Numbered from the stretch's first letter, positions 1 to 9,900 are shown. The stretch: DNA of 35,945 nt from JBCAWW01 sp039024315 (GCA_039024315.1 JBCCQN010000068.1:1-35945); one strand, 5' to 3'. The notes: generated by a model from the sequence alone, not told the origin. Numbers and translations are program-made.

Positions 1-615
1 CCGCTTTATCAAGAGATGATCTTGCCCAACCTCTGCTACATTGGGGGCTGGGGAGAACTATCTTATTGGCTCCAATTAAAAGGGGTATTTGCTCACTTCG
101 GGGTAAATTTCCCACTCCTGCTCCCTCGGATGTCGGCTACAATCGTTCCGCGAAGCGTGAAAAAAGCATGGGAGGATAAAAAGCTAGCAACAAGCGATTT
201 CAAAGCACCTTTGCATGAAGTCTATCGCAAGTATATGCCTCAAATTTGGGACTCGACGGCCTTTCTCACCCAATCAGCAGAGATTCTAACCCAAATAGAT
301 GCCTTGAAAGCGCTCATAGAGGATGAACTATCCCACACACTTGCCCGCTCGGGAGAAGCCCTCAAAGTCAAAACAGCCCGCTATCTCAAAAGCCTTGAGA
401 AAAAAGCACTCAGGGTAATGCGCCATAAGCATCCTCGGGTATTTGATGAGATTAAGGAACTAAAATTCAAGATCCAGCCAGATGGTTTGGTACAAGAACG
501 TATTTTGAGCTTAGCTTCATTTCCAGAATTTGCACCAGAGGACCTAATCAAATTGGCTTGGGAGCATTGTGATCCACTAAATTTGGAGCATGTGTACTTA
601 GATTTGGCCGATTAG
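1..615 (+). CDS. bshC: BshC, putative bacillithiol-forming cysteine ligase (3' part)
   Basis: The gene is cut by the left window edge: the frame is open from base 1 and an ATG at 16 is internal. BshC is assigned the last step of bacillithiol synthesis, adding cysteine to glucosaminyl-malate in the cytoplasm. Visible support is the family block LPNLCYIGGWGELSYWLQLK (the usual LPN-YIGGPGEL-YWLQLK region), then FPLLLPRMSATIV, a long helical stretch and the C-terminal QERILSLASFPEF segment resembling the family's GLQER...NF end. Only about the last 205 residues are present, so the N-terminal nucleotide-binding-like domain cannot be checked. A 165-bp gap with its own promoter candidate separates it from the next gene, so it probably ends its own transcript. 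Confidence 0.85.
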   Translation, partial: PLYQEMILPNLCYIGGWGELSYWLQLKGVFAHFGVNFPLLLPRMSATIVPRSVKKAWEDKKLATSDFKAPLHEVYRKYMPQIWDSTAFLTQSAEILTQIDALKALIEDELSHTLARSGEALKVKTARYLKSLEKKALRVMRHKHPRVFDEIKELKFKIQPDGLVQERILSLASFPEFAPEDLIKLAWEHCDPLNLEHVYLDLAD

Positions 616-731
616 CCTCTTTTTTTGCTAAGTGCTTTCAGCGAACTTTGAATTGACTGAAAACTTATCGTAATTTCTTCGTACATCTAAGTAGTAGGAA
701 TTAAAAGGTAGTGAGTAAAAATAAAAGGCAT

Positions 732-760
732 GTTGCCCCGCTAACTACTATATATTTTTG
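732..760 (+). promoter_or_regulatory. Candidate Bacteroidota promoter for the pspC-to-ftsE run
   Basis: GTTG at 732-735 is followed after 17 nt by TATTTTTG at 753-760, a full match to the Bacteroidota -7 consensus TAnnTTTG. It lies 20 nt before the ATG at 781. It would drive the tight gene run that follows. The assignment rests on motif and position only. Confidence 0.5.
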
Positions 761-780
761 CTACATACTTAACAAATATA

Positions 781-1578
781 ATGGCCAGAGAACGATATAG
801 TAGAAGACGTAGCGTAGCAGAGGAGTTTGATACCTCTCTGATGTACGACGATATTGAAAAAATCCGTGAGCTAGAAGAAGAAGAGGAGAAGGATCAAAAT
901 GCCAAACTGGGTTCCGCTGGAGCGATGGCATTGATCGCTGGTGGTGGCCTTTTATCCCTTGGATTATTGTCAGGTATGGGCATTGCCCTCGGCGATTTGG
1001 GCCAATTCATGCAAGTGGCCTTGACCATTATAGGTTTTGGTTCTCTTGGGTATGGCTTCTTTAAGACCTTGTCCTTAGCCTTCCGTCAGAAAGAATTGAA
1101 TTTCCCTGCTTTGAATGTTTATCGTAAAACTCGCCCAGTTACGAGTTCTGCTAAGAGCAATTCAACTAGCAATAATACCCGTAGCCGACCCACTCAAGAG
1201 CGTAGTCAACAGAGCCGTACTCGACCAACTGAAAATCCATACGAGAGAGCCCGCCAGAGAGGTTCTTATCGTCAAGAACAAGCTAGGACCTATCGCAGAA
1301 GTACTACTGGACGCAAAGCTTTGCGTCGCTCACGTACCAATCGCGTTTTTTCTGGTGTAGCTGGCGGTATCGCTGAATATGCAGGGATCTCGCCTGCCTT
1401 GGTACGTTTTGCCTTTATTGCGAGCTTTTTTATGCCCTTTTTAGTGGCAATGCCCGTTTTTGTCTATCTCCTATTGTCGATTGTCATTCCAAACAATTAT
1501 GAAGACTTTAAGGCCGGTAAGACGGGTGCTAGCACTAAACCAGGGGGGGACGACGACGCCAGATTCCGTTCGATCTAA
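781..1578 (+). CDS. PspC-domain inner-membrane protein
   Basis: The 265-aa protein starts with an acidic, charged segment (EELEEEEEKDQ-like, residues 30-40). Two hydrophobic helices follow (about residues 47-70 and 78-100). Next comes an Arg/Ser/Thr-rich linker (about 115-185) and a C-terminal PspC domain with the typical NRVFSGVAGGIAEYAGISP signature, ending in a membrane helix and IVIPN. PspC domains belong to envelope-stress systems; here no pspA or pspB is adjacent, so the role is unknown. Its TAA overlaps the next ATG by one base (TAATG at 1576-1580), which implies translational coupling with the lipoprotein downstream. Confidence 0.8.
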   Translation: MARERYSRRRSVAEEFDTSLMYDDIEKIRELEEEEEKDQNAKLGSAGAMALIAGGGLLSLGLLSGMGIALGDLGQFMQVALTIIGFGSLGYGFFKTLSLAFRQKELNFPALNVYRKTRPVTSSAKSNSTSNNTRSRPTQERSQQSRTRPTENPYERARQRGSYRQEQARTYRRSTTGRKALRRSRTNRVFSGVAGGIAEYAGISPALVRFAFIASFFMPFLVAMPVFVYLLLSIVIPNNYEDFKAGKTGASTKPGGDDDARFRSI

Positions 1579-2405
1579 TGAGCTATCATAAGCGCTTTCC
1601 TATCAAGCAAAGTTTATTTTGCCTCCTTTCTCTTTTATTACTGGCTTGCAGTGATGAAGACCGCATTTGCACCACTTATTACGATTCGGGGGAAGTACGC
1701 TCCACTGTGCCTTGTCCCGATGGTGTCCGTAATGGTACTATGAGCATCTTTCACAAAAGTGGCACTCTCTGGAATACCAAAGAGTATGTAGAAGGGATGG
1801 TCCAAGACACTATGCGCTTTTACTATTCGCGGACAGGAGACGTTCTGCGAGCAGTACCCATGAAGGACAATGAAAAGCATGGCCGCGCCGTAGAATATGA
1901 CAAAAAAGGTAATTTGGTGAAGGTGATCCATTATTTGCTTGGTTTGAGAGATGGGCCTTTAGAAACTTATTATGAGGATGGAGCGCTTAAGGAATTGACC
2001 GAATATAAAGAGGGCAATCGCCACGGCAAATATCAGCTAAAACTTGAAGATGGAACCTTGGTCAAGGATGGCACTTACATCCAAGATCAACAATACGGAA
2101 AATGGCGTACTTATCGGCCAGATGGGACACAGTTGGCTTCCTTTTCCTATTATTCTGGGGTTAGGCATGGTGGTTTTGGCGTTTTTCGTACCAACGGTAT
2201 GCCTTATTTAACTGGTACCTATTACAAGGGTATGATCAACGGGCCAATTAAATACTTCTCTAAGGTAGGAGAGATCACCTATGAGATGGAATTTAATACC
2301 CGTGATATTTATAAAGATCGCCAACTCAAGGAGGCGGTAATCCCGTTTTTACCCGCTAATCGATTTCAAATTATCATCAATCCTGATACGGTCCTGATTC
2401 GCTAA
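1578..2405 (+). CDS. YwqK-type MORN-repeat lipoprotein
   Basis: The N-terminus has a hydrophobic signal ending in a lipobox, LLLLACS, so the cysteine near residue 24 would be lipidated. The body is a series of about 20-residue repeats of the form YY-DG-L--L--YK-G-R-HG (for example YYEDGALKELTEYKEGNRHG and YRPDGTQLASFSYYSGVRHG). This is the toxin-antitoxin YwqK/MORN variant repeat that forms beta-hairpin arrays. Such proteins are common in Bacteroidota and are assigned no firm function. The gene starts inside the stop of the PspC gene and ends 4 bp before the next ATG, so it sits in the middle of one transcription unit leading to ftsE. Confidence 0.75.
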   Translation: MSYHKRFPIKQSLFCLLSLLLLACSDEDRICTTYYDSGEVRSTVPCPDGVRNGTMSIFHKSGTLWNTKEYVEGMVQDTMRFYYSRTGDVLRAVPMKDNEKHGRAVEYDKKGNLVKVIHYLLGLRDGPLETYYEDGALKELTEYKEGNRHGKYQLKLEDGTLVKDGTYIQDQQYGKWRTYRPDGTQLASFSYYSGVRHGGFGVFRTNGMPYLTGTYYKGMINGPIKYFSKVGEITYEMEFNTRDIYKDRQLKEAVIPFLPANRFQIIINPDTVLIR

Positions 2406-2409
2406 TCTT

Positions 2410-2628
2410 ATGCGCACTTACTATCTGATGAAAGTAAAGGGGAAGGCCAAAATCCCTGATTACATCCAACTCCGTGACGAAAACTTGACCTTGATCGGCT
2501 ACTTTAGACCTGGCCGAAAAGAGCGTTTAGACAAAATCATCAAAGATCCAGAGGAGGCGCTACAGATACAAGGGGTAATCGAGAATATGACTGAGTACGG
2601 CCGCATGCAGAAGGTCGAACTACCATGA
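2410..2628 (+). CDS. Small unknown protein upstream of ftsE (72 aa)
   Basis: I do not recognise a family. The protein is soluble, with no signal or membrane segment, and basic at the start (MKVKGKAK). A predicted strand-rich half (YIQLRDENLTLIGYFRP) is followed by a helical half (ERLDKIIKDPEEALQIQGVIENM). It is credible as a gene because it fills the space between two coding regions: the preceding stop is 4 bp away and its own TGA overlaps the ftsE ATG (ATGA at 2625-2628). The coupling to ftsE suggests co-expression and possibly a linked role, which is inference. Confidence 0.65.
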   Translation: MRTYYLMKVKGKAKIPDYIQLRDENLTLIGYFRPGRKERLDKIIKDPEEALQIQGVIENMTEYGRMQKVELP

Positions 2629-3338
2629 ATACTGATGCGCTGATCCGAGTCAATAATGTTTCTGTCCGCCTCGGCGAACGCGATATCTTGGAAAATATCT
2701 CCGTCCAAATTGAAAAGGGGGGCTTTTATTACCTAGTAGGACAGACGGGGGCCGGTAAAAGCACTTTCCTAAAACTACTCTATGCCGACTGTCCCATCCG
2801 ACAAGGGACAATTGAGCTTGGGCCCTTCAATGTTGGCCGGCTCTTACCTAAGGAGATCCCTTTTCTGAGGCGTAAACTGGGGATTGTCTTCCAAGATTTC
2901 CAACTCTTACCTGATCGGACAGTAGCAGATAATATTTTGTTTGCGCTTCGCGCAACGGGCTGGTCTAAACGCGCCCAAATCAAAGCTCGCATCACAGAAG
3001 TACTTATGCTAGTAGGGATGTGGGGTAAAGCCAATGCAAGGCCACACCAGCTTTCTGGCGGAGAACAGCAAAGAGTATCCATTGCTAGGGCCTTGATCAA
3101 TGAACCAGCTTTACTGATTGCTGACGAACCCACCGGTAATCTAGATCCAGATTCTGCCCAATATCTGATGAAATTACTTCGTAGAATCAATCAAGGAGGT
3201 ACCACGGTCCTTATGGCTACCCATGAATATGCCTTGCTGCAGACGCATCCGGCTAAGGTTTTGGAGTTAAAAGATCGATCACTCTACAGCTATGAGCATC
3301 CCCGAGAATTTTTGCAAAAATTTCTCAAACCCCTCTAA
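2625..3338 (+). CDS. ftsE: FtsE, cell-division ABC ATPase
   Basis: FtsE is the cytoplasmic ATPase of the FtsEX complex, which controls septal peptidoglycan hydrolases. The 237-aa sequence has all ABC motifs: Walker A GQTGAGKST (residues 39-47), Q-loop FQDFQLLPDRT, signature LSGGEQQR (from 143), Walker B LLIADEPTGNLD (Asp/Glu at 167-168) and the switch His200 in ATHEY. The ADEPTGNLD and FQDF-LLPDR patterns are typical of the FtsE/LolD group. No ftsX lies next to it; the next gene is a kinase. An FtsX-fold permease lies about 17 kb away (20604-21821) but looks LolC/E-like. Assignment as FtsE rather than another LolD-like ATPase is likely but not proven. Confidence 0.8.
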   Translation: MNTDALIRVNNVSVRLGERDILENISVQIEKGGFYYLVGQTGAGKSTFLKLLYADCPIRQGTIELGPFNVGRLLPKEIPFLRRKLGIVFQDFQLLPDRTVADNILFALRATGWSKRAQIKARITEVLMLVGMWGKANARPHQLSGGEQQRVSIARALINEPALLIADEPTGNLDPDSAQYLMKLLRRINQGGTTVLMATHEYALLQTHPAKVLELKDRSLYSYEHPREFLQKFLKPL

Positions 3339-3347
3339 ATGATGTTT

Positions 3348-3373
3348 ATAGATAGAATAATTATTCTATCTAT
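3348..3373. repeat. Perfect 26-bp palindrome between ftsE and the kinase gene
   Basis: The half-site ATAGATAGAATAA (3348-3360) is followed directly by its exact reverse complement (3361-3373). It is AT-rich, has no spacer and no T-run behind it, so it is not an obvious terminator. It lies 10 bp after the ftsE stop and 36 bp before the GTG at 3410. A dimeric regulator site is possible. Confidence 0.6.
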
Positions 3374-3409
3374 CTTGTTAAGGCCGTTAGGATTTAGTAT
3401 TTTACTTGC

Positions 3410-4951
3410 GTGCTAAGTCTGCCCCAAAACGAAATATCACATTCTGCCGATTGGACTGCTGCTAACCAAAATATTGGATGGCTTAGCCAACTTGCTTCGC
3501 CCGAATTAGTTGAGGCATGGATGGATCAGGATGCTTATGCTTCCATAGTAATTGATACTGAGGGCCTGGTACACAAGGTTAATAAAACTTTTCTAAACTG
3601 GAAAAACCGTAAACGGGCAGAGGTACTTTTTCAAAATATAAAGGAGGTTTTCTCAAAAAAGGCCTACCACTCTCTTTGGGAGGGGCTTCAGGTTTCTTGT
3701 AATGGAGAGATTAAAGTAAGACAAACCTATCCTGCTTATATCTTCCCAGATCAAGATTGCGATCAGGTTTGCGTAAATCAATATCCACTCAAAGATGCGC
3801 AAAAAGGAGAAGTCATTGGAGTGTTGCTTTGCATGAAACTTGATTGTGCTGAAATTCCAGCAAAGAAAGATCGTCCCAGTAAAATAGGCACCCAAAAGAT
3901 ATTAGATAGTTTAGATACCTACATCGTGGTGGTGGACCCCCAGATGAAAATACTGGCTTATAACCAGCTTTTCTTTGATTTTAATCTCAAGCATTTTCCG
4001 ATTGAAGTAGAGGTAGGCATGCCATTTCTTGATTTGGTGCCCGCCGAACGACATGAAAAATATGCGGAGCCCTTCAAGAAGGCGCTGAAAGGGGAGACCG
4101 TTTCCCAAGAATTAAAAATTAAAAGATTCTGGTGTGAAGTCAAGCATAGCCCTGTTTATCAGGATGACCAAATCATTGCGGTCTTAATTTCCATAGTCAA
4201 GATTGAAGACTGGGTCAAAATGAGGACTGAGTTTAAACTATTGACTCAGGAGCTCATGCGCTCAAATGTGGAATTGCAACAATTTGCTTATATCACGTCT
4301 CATAATCTAAGGGCTCCTGTTGTCAATCTAGTCAGCCTCTTGGGCTTTATTGATCGCAAGCAGATAGGCGATAGCATGAACCAGCAGATCTTTCATAAGG
4401 TCGATACCTCTGCATTGAGGCTGGAAAGTACTTTGCAGGACTTAGTACAAGTTGTCGCTATCAAAGAGCGTAGAGAAGTTGTCTTTTCTCGGGTGAATTT
4501 TAGACACCTTTTGGACCAATTGCTTGAGTCCATGTCCTATCAATTGATAGAGTCTGAGACCATGATTCAGGCCGACTTTACCCAAATCAGGGAGGTGATT
4601 TATCCTTACAACTATCTGTGGAGCATTTGCCAAAATCTCTTGTCAAATGCCATGAAATATAAACGAGCAGACGTTAGACCCGAAATCAATATTACTTCCT
4701 TTAGGGAAGATGGCTATGTCGGAATCAGGGTTTCTGATAATGGGCTTGGTATGGACCTAGAAACCTACGGAGATCGCCTTTTTGGCTTGTACCAACGCTT
4801 TCACGAAGGCGACGGCCTCAAAGGTAAAGGGCTAGGCCTTTATGTTGTAAAATCTCAAGTCGAGTCTCTCGATGGTCGGATTGAAGTAGAGAGTAAAGTC
4901 AATCAAGGTTCCTGCTTTAGTATCTATTTACAAAAGCTCAGGCCCTTATAA
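3410..4951 (+). CDS. PAS-domain sensor histidine kinase
   Basis: This 513-aa protein has two PAS-like regions (about residues 38-145 and 160-275). A dimerisation helix follows with the phospho-acceptor His298 in QQFAYITSHNLRAPV, a HisKA variant frequent in Bacteroidota. The ATPase domain shows N box CQNLLSNAMKY, G1 DNGLGMD and G2 KGKGLGLYVVK. No membrane helix or signal peptide is visible, so it should be a cytoplasmic sensor. No response regulator is adjacent, so it is an orphan kinase here. The start is uncertain: GTG at 3410 gives the full length, while ATG at 3521 (residue 38, MDQDAY) would begin exactly at the first PAS domain. A perfect palindrome lies just upstream. Confidence 0.85.
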   Translation: MLSLPQNEISHSADWTAANQNIGWLSQLASPELVEAWMDQDAYASIVIDTEGLVHKVNKTFLNWKNRKRAEVLFQNIKEVFSKKAYHSLWEGLQVSCNGEIKVRQTYPAYIFPDQDCDQVCVNQYPLKDAQKGEVIGVLLCMKLDCAEIPAKKDRPSKIGTQKILDSLDTYIVVVDPQMKILAYNQLFFDFNLKHFPIEVEVGMPFLDLVPAERHEKYAEPFKKALKGETVSQELKIKRFWCEVKHSPVYQDDQIIAVLISIVKIEDWVKMRTEFKLLTQELMRSNVELQQFAYITSHNLRAPVVNLVSLLGFIDRKQIGDSMNQQIFHKVDTSALRLESTLQDLVQVVAIKERREVVFSRVNFRHLLDQLLESMSYQLIESETMIQADFTQIREVIYPYNYLWSICQNLLSNAMKYKRADVRPEINITSFREDGYVGIRVSDNGLGMDLETYGDRLFGLYQRFHEGDGLKGKGLGLYVVKSQVESLDGRIEVESKVNQGSCFSIYLQKLRPL

Positions 4952-4977
4952 AAAAAAGCTATACCTTGCGATATAGC
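4949..4977 (-). terminator. Rho-independent terminator for the minus-strand lipoprotein gene
   Basis: Stem GCTATA (4958-4963) pairs with TATAGC (4972-4977) around an 8-nt loop. Read on the minus strand, a run of seven T (4951-4957) follows. It sits 27 bp beyond the stop of the gene at 5004-5435 and may also serve the convergent kinase gene. Confidence 0.6.
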
Positions 4978-5003
4978 CTCTGTTATCTTTCGATTTCGCC
5001 GGC

Positions 5004-5435
5004 CTATTTAAGCCTCTTTTTTCTAGCTCTGATTTCACTGATGCAAGTTATCTTTACGGCCTCACCTAAGGTGCATTCAGTGGCATTCCCTCTGATCGTT
5101 TCGTAATCAAACATGATTTCCATGCCTTGCCTCATCTTGACTGCAATACGATTGTAGTTAACAGGATTGAAGATACGGCCATTGTCATCGGCAATTAGAT
5201 AACGGCAACCTTCGCCATCCGAAACATACTCAACGGTCCCTTTATTGCGACATCTCATGGACCCATTCAAGCGGGCGACAATTTCATTACCCTCGTACTG
5301 TGGGTGCAACAAAGTGTTTTGATTAGGCGAGGCTTGGGCTGCCATCGGATTGTAAGGGATTGGAATTTCCTCTGGGCCACAAGCTACTAATAGCAATACC
5401 ATAGAGAGGGCGAGAAAAGAAATGGATTTTGTCAT
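5004..5435 (-). CDS. Small lipoprotein of unknown function
   Basis: From the ATG at 5435 the product is 143 aa with a classic lipoprotein signal: MTKSIS, a hydrophobic core, then lipobox LLVACG. A longer reading from a TTG at 5462 would put nine extra residues before the signal and is less likely. The mature part has four further cysteines (in CRNKGT, GEGCRYL, ATECTL and ITCIS), which could form two disulfides in the periplasm. I do not recognise a domain. It is convergent with the kinase gene and has a terminator directly behind its stop. Confidence 0.65.
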   Translation of the reverse strand: MTKSISFLALSMVLLLVACGPEEIPIPYNPMAAQASPNQNTLLHPQYEGNEIVARLNGSMRCRNKGTVEYVSDGEGCRYLIADDNGRIFNPVNYNRIAVKMRQGMEIMFDYETIRGNATECTLGEAVKITCISEIRARKKRLK

Positions 5436-5584
5436 AAGTAATTTTGAATAAGCTTTCGACAAAAGTATGACTAATGGAAAATATGGAAAAACTAATATTA
5501 CGATAAATTAAACATAATGCAGGCCATTACTTATTCCGTCAATTTGCAGATTCATTCGTAACTTGGGGCTCAATTATCTCCCAA

Positions 5585-6607
5585 ATGGCCACAATTCTCG
5601 CTATCGAGTCCTCTTGTGATGAAACCTCTGCCGCGCTAATTCGTGATGGCGAGATTTTATCTAACATCATTAGTTCCCAGATTGAGCATAGTGAGTATGG
5701 AGGGGTTATTCCGGAACTAGCCTCTCGCTTACATCAGCAACAGATTATCCGCGTGGTCCAAAAGTCTTTGCATACAGCCAATGTCGAGGCCTCGAAACTG
5801 GAGGCGGTGGCTTTTACTCGCGGGCCAGGCCTACTAGGCGCTCTTCTTGTTGGTACTTGTTTTGCCAAATCATTTGCTTATGGACTTGGTATCCCATTGA
5901 TCGAAGTCAATCATATGCAGGCTCATGTACTGGCCAATTTTATAGAAAGTCCCAAACCACATTTCCCCTTTTTATGTCTGACTGTTTCTGGTGGACATAC
6001 TCAACTTGTATTTGTGCGTAGCCCTCTAGATATGGAAGTAGTAGGGCAAACTATCGACGACGCAGCGGGAGAAGCCTTTGATAAAGCAGCCAAAATTATG
6101 GGTTTACCTTATCCCGGTGGGCCTGAAGTCGATAAGCTGGCCCAAGAGGGAAATCCAGAAGCTTTCAGCTTTCCTAAGCCTGCGGTAGGTGAGTTAGAAT
6201 TTAGCTTCAGTGGGCTGAAAACAGCTATTTTGTATTTGGTGCAAAGGGAAATGCAAAAGGACCCTAGCTTTTTGGATAAACACATTGCTGATGTCTGTGC
6301 GAGCTATCAAAGTAGAATTGTGAGTGTCTTACTCGAAAAAATGGCCCTTGCTGCTGAAAAGTATCAAGTTGCAGATTTGGCCATTGCTGGAGGCGTTTCT
6401 GCCAACTCTGAACTAAGAATGCGTTTCCAAGAAATGTGTCAACAAAAGGGCTGGATAGCCCATATTCCCGCATTTAAATATTGCACTGATAATGCGGCTA
6501 TGATTGCCATGTCTGCCCAATATCAATTTGAAGCCGGACAGTTTGCGGAACTTACCGTTAGCCCCTTTACCCGTAGTGGGGTCAATTTTGAGCCAAGTAG
6601 GATGTAA
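5585..6607 (+). CDS. tsaD: TsaD, tRNA N6-threonylcarbamoyladenosine transferase
   Basis: TsaD transfers the threonylcarbamoyl group from TC-AMP to A37 of ANN-decoding tRNAs, working with TsaB and TsaE in the cytoplasm. The 340-aa length is normal. Hallmarks are the start MATILAIESSCDETSAAL, the metal-binding HMQAH (His110 and His114), FTRGPGLLGALLVG, SGGHTQLV, a GGVSANSELR segment and the C-terminal CTDNAAMIA with Asp302. All expected ASKHA-fold and metal residues are in place, so the enzyme should be active. It stands alone, with intergenic regions on both sides. Confidence 0.95.
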   Translation: MATILAIESSCDETSAALIRDGEILSNIISSQIEHSEYGGVIPELASRLHQQQIIRVVQKSLHTANVEASKLEAVAFTRGPGLLGALLVGTCFAKSFAYGLGIPLIEVNHMQAHVLANFIESPKPHFPFLCLTVSGGHTQLVFVRSPLDMEVVGQTIDDAAGEAFDKAAKIMGLPYPGGPEVDKLAQEGNPEAFSFPKPAVGELEFSFSGLKTAILYLVQREMQKDPSFLDKHIADVCASYQSRIVSVLLEKMALAAEKYQVADLAIAGGVSANSELRMRFQEMCQQKGWIAHIPAFKYCTDNAAMIAMSAQYQFEAGQFAELTVSPFTRSGVNFEPSRM

Positions 6608-6685
6608 GAATACACTACTTTTTTATTTCGTTCGTTTTCCCTTATATTAATTATTAAATATTCAATTGCTTGTAAATTTAACCTT

Positions 6686-6919
6686 ATGCAATCAGAAGAG
6701 CTTCTTAGTCAGGTAGCGCAAATGCGTTCTAATTTGGTGAACGCAGCGAAAATCGCTGACAAAATTGCGCAGGAGATCCCCGAAATGGAGGAACCCGCGC
6801 TTCGTGCTCAATGCAGTGTTATCCAGGCTTTCCTGCGCCAAACCGAGCGCCAAGAACGTATACTCGCGCAAATGGTCAAGGCTCGCCAAACCGGCGAAAA
6901 CAAAGCTGTTGGATTTTAG
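6686..6919 (+). CDS. Small helical protein of unknown function (77 aa)
   Basis: The sequence is almost entirely predicted helix, with heptad-like spacing of hydrophobic residues (LLSQVAQMRSNLVNAAKIAD, then QAFLRQTERQERILAQMVKA), so a coiled coil or helical hairpin is likely. There is no signal peptide or membrane segment. An opposite-strand frame covers the same bases, but the plus-strand reading has the better start position and a protein-like, low-aromatic amphipathic composition. No family is recognised. It precedes the helicase gene by 58 bp and could be co-transcribed with it. Confidence 0.5.
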   Translation: MQSEELLSQVAQMRSNLVNAAKIADKIAQEIPEMEEPALRAQCSVIQAFLRQTERQERILAQMVKARQTGENKAVGF

Positions 6920-6977
6920 CAAATATTAACGTTCTTTACTTCCTACCCCCTCTTCCGTTGCCGCTCTATGGCCTTGG

Positions 6978-9900
6978 GTGGGAACACTATACACTGTGGC
7001 AGGCTTAGTTATCTATAAATCTTCTGCGGGTTCTGGCAAAACCTACACCCTCGTCTATAATTACCTCAAAATTGTTATCGCCAATCCTTGGGATTATCGA
7101 CATGTACTGGCGATCACTTTTACCAATAAGGCCACAGAAGAGATGAAAGCGAGAATTATTGATACGCTTTCCGAATTAGCCTCTCTTAGCCCTAATCAGC
7201 AATCTGACCATCCACTTTATCAACAGTTATCAGCTCATCTTTTGGATACTGATCCCTCCGGGGAACGCGAAGTCTCTCGTCAAGCACGCACAGTACTCAA
7301 TTTGATTCTCAATGACTACTCCAATTTTTCAGTCAGCACCATTGAGAGCTTTTTTCAAAAGATTGTACGAGCTTTTACGCGGGAGCTTAATATCCCAATC
7401 GGTTATGAGATTGAGATGCAACAAGATATCGTGCTAGATCAGGTTGTGGATGAACTTTTTCTAGAGATTGGCCGTAATGATGATCTCACTAAATTACTGA
7501 GTGGCTTCGTTGAACGTAATCTCAACGAAGATCGGAGCTGGAACATCCAGCTCGAAATTAAAAAGCTTGCCCAACAACTCTTTAAAGAAAAATACCAACG
7601 ATTGCTAGTTGAGTATCCTACCAAGGAGGAAAGTCAAATTGACAATACGCTAGCATTGGTCGATGAACTCCAAGGCATCCGTACACGATTTGAGCGCTTT
7701 ATGCAAGCCAAAGCGGGGGAGGCAATCGCCTTATTGGGAGCTTACAATTTGAGGATCACGGATTTTAAATACGGCAAATCTAGTATTCCCAACTATTTCA
7801 AAAAAGCCTCGCAAGACAAGGTCTATGAGCCCGGCAAAAGAGTGTTAAGCGTTACCGAGCAGGGAAAAAATGAATGGTACGGCAAAACCACAGAGAAAGC
7901 GGAAGAAATTGAAGCAGTCCTTGCTGCCGGTCTCGATCGACTACTCAAGGAGATGATCTCCATGTATCAGGATCGTTATGTGGAATACATCTCAGCAGTG
8001 CAGATTTTACGCTCCCTGCATAGTTTTGGGCTGCTTCATGACCTCCAAAAAAAGCTTTCGCACTATCGGCGTGAAAACAACCAGTTGATTATTTCAGATA
8101 CCTCCTATCTCATCAAGGAGATTATTCACTCTCAATACGATACTCCCTTCATTTACGAAAAAGTAGGCAATCGTTACACTTACTATCTCATTGACGAGTT
8201 TCAGGATACCTCTGACATGCAATGGCACAATCTGTTCCCCTTGGTTTTGGAAGCCCTGGCACGCGGTGATGGAGGGATGATAGTGGGAGATGTCAAGCAA
8301 TCGATCTATCGCTGGCGGAGTGGTAATATGGAGTTGCTCTTAAGAGAGGTCGAACAAAGTATCCAACTCATGGGCCAAGCGATTGAGCCTCAATCCTTGA
8401 GTCATAATTGGCGAACCGGAGCTGATATAGTTCACTTCAACAATGAATTTTTTGCCCTTGCGGCAGAGCGAATTGGGGATTTGTTTTCGGAAGAGCATGC
8501 TGCTACCATTCGGCTCGCTTACGAGCAAGTGGCCCAAACGCCGATGCGAGATTTTGATGCTTATGTGGAGCTAAACCTTCTAGAGGGGTTAAGACCCAAG
8601 GGAGAGGAAGTAGCTTGGATGGAGCTTAGCCTGGAACGTACCACAGATACGATTCGTCAATTGCAAGAGGAAGGCTTTAAAGGGGGGGAAATTACGCTAC
8701 TGGTTAGGCGAAATAAAGAAGGGGTAATATTGGCTGAACACTTGCAAAAAGAGGGGATTCCGGTGATATCGGCAGAATCTCTCTTGGTGGATAATCATCC
8801 TCAAGTGATTCTATTATTATCCTTACTGGAGTATTTACATCAGGAGCAAGATGAGGTTGCCGCGGCAACTTTACGCTTTTATTTCGGACAAGTTACCGCA
8901 GAGGATCGTGGGACTTTACATCAGACTTTTGCGGATAAGGCGGCTATGCCAAACGCTTTTGTCAAGGCTATGGCCAAGCTCAGACAACTGCCCGTCTATC
9001 AATGTGTGGAAGAAATGCTAAGGCTTTTCCCCGCTCTGAGTGAACCCAATGCGTATGTACAAGGATTTTTGGATGCAGTACTTCGTTACAGCGGTACTAA
9101 GGATGCGAGTATATCGGGCTTCCTCAGTTTTTGGGATGAGGTGAGACATAAGACTGCTATTGCCAGTGCTCCCGATCCAGAAGCTGTCCAAATCATGACC
9201 ATCCACAAGTCCAAAGGCTTGGAGTTTCCCGTGGTGATCTTGCCTTTTGCAGATTGGGATCTGGGCCCCAATAATCGAGATTTTCTTTGGCTAGAGGAGC
9301 CACAAGAAGCCCCTTATGATCAATTTCCCTTCTTGCCCATTCAGATTAGTAGTAAGATCGAACAGACCTATTTTGAACAGACCTATGCCAATGAAAAGCG
9401 CTTGAGCTACCTTGATAATCTCAATATGCTTTACGTAGCCTTTACACGCCCAGAATTGAGACTCTATATCTTTGCACCAGATGATCATAAAAAGGCCAAA
9501 TACAGTGCGGTAAGACATCTACTTAGTGATTTGCCCCGCTCGGAGAGCCTGCAAGGAGAGTGGGATGAAGCTGCCAAGCGTTTTCGGCGTGGACTAATCG
9601 TTCCGCGCAGCGGTATCTCTCATAAACAAGATGACCCTCATGATGCGATTGAAAATCTAGAGTTGGTCTCCAATGTCAAACCTCACGAAAATTGGAACTC
9701 CGCCATTAAAATTCGCTTTAGCTCGAACAGCTATCTGCCGGCGGATATCCAAACCCGAAATGAACGAATCTCGTTAGGAAATTTGCTGCATGATGCCATG
9801 GACTTTATCAAGGTAGTGGGAGACCTTCCGCGAGCGGTAAAAACCATGGTCAATCAAGGTAAATTATTAGCTTCAGAGGCCTCTGATCTGCATAACCAAT

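Noticed and set aside
3304..3326. Near-palindrome GAGAATTTTTG/CAAAAATTTCTC at the end of ftsE.
   Set aside because: It is within coding sequence, one base off symmetry, and has no T-run; AT-rich Phe/Lys codons explain it.
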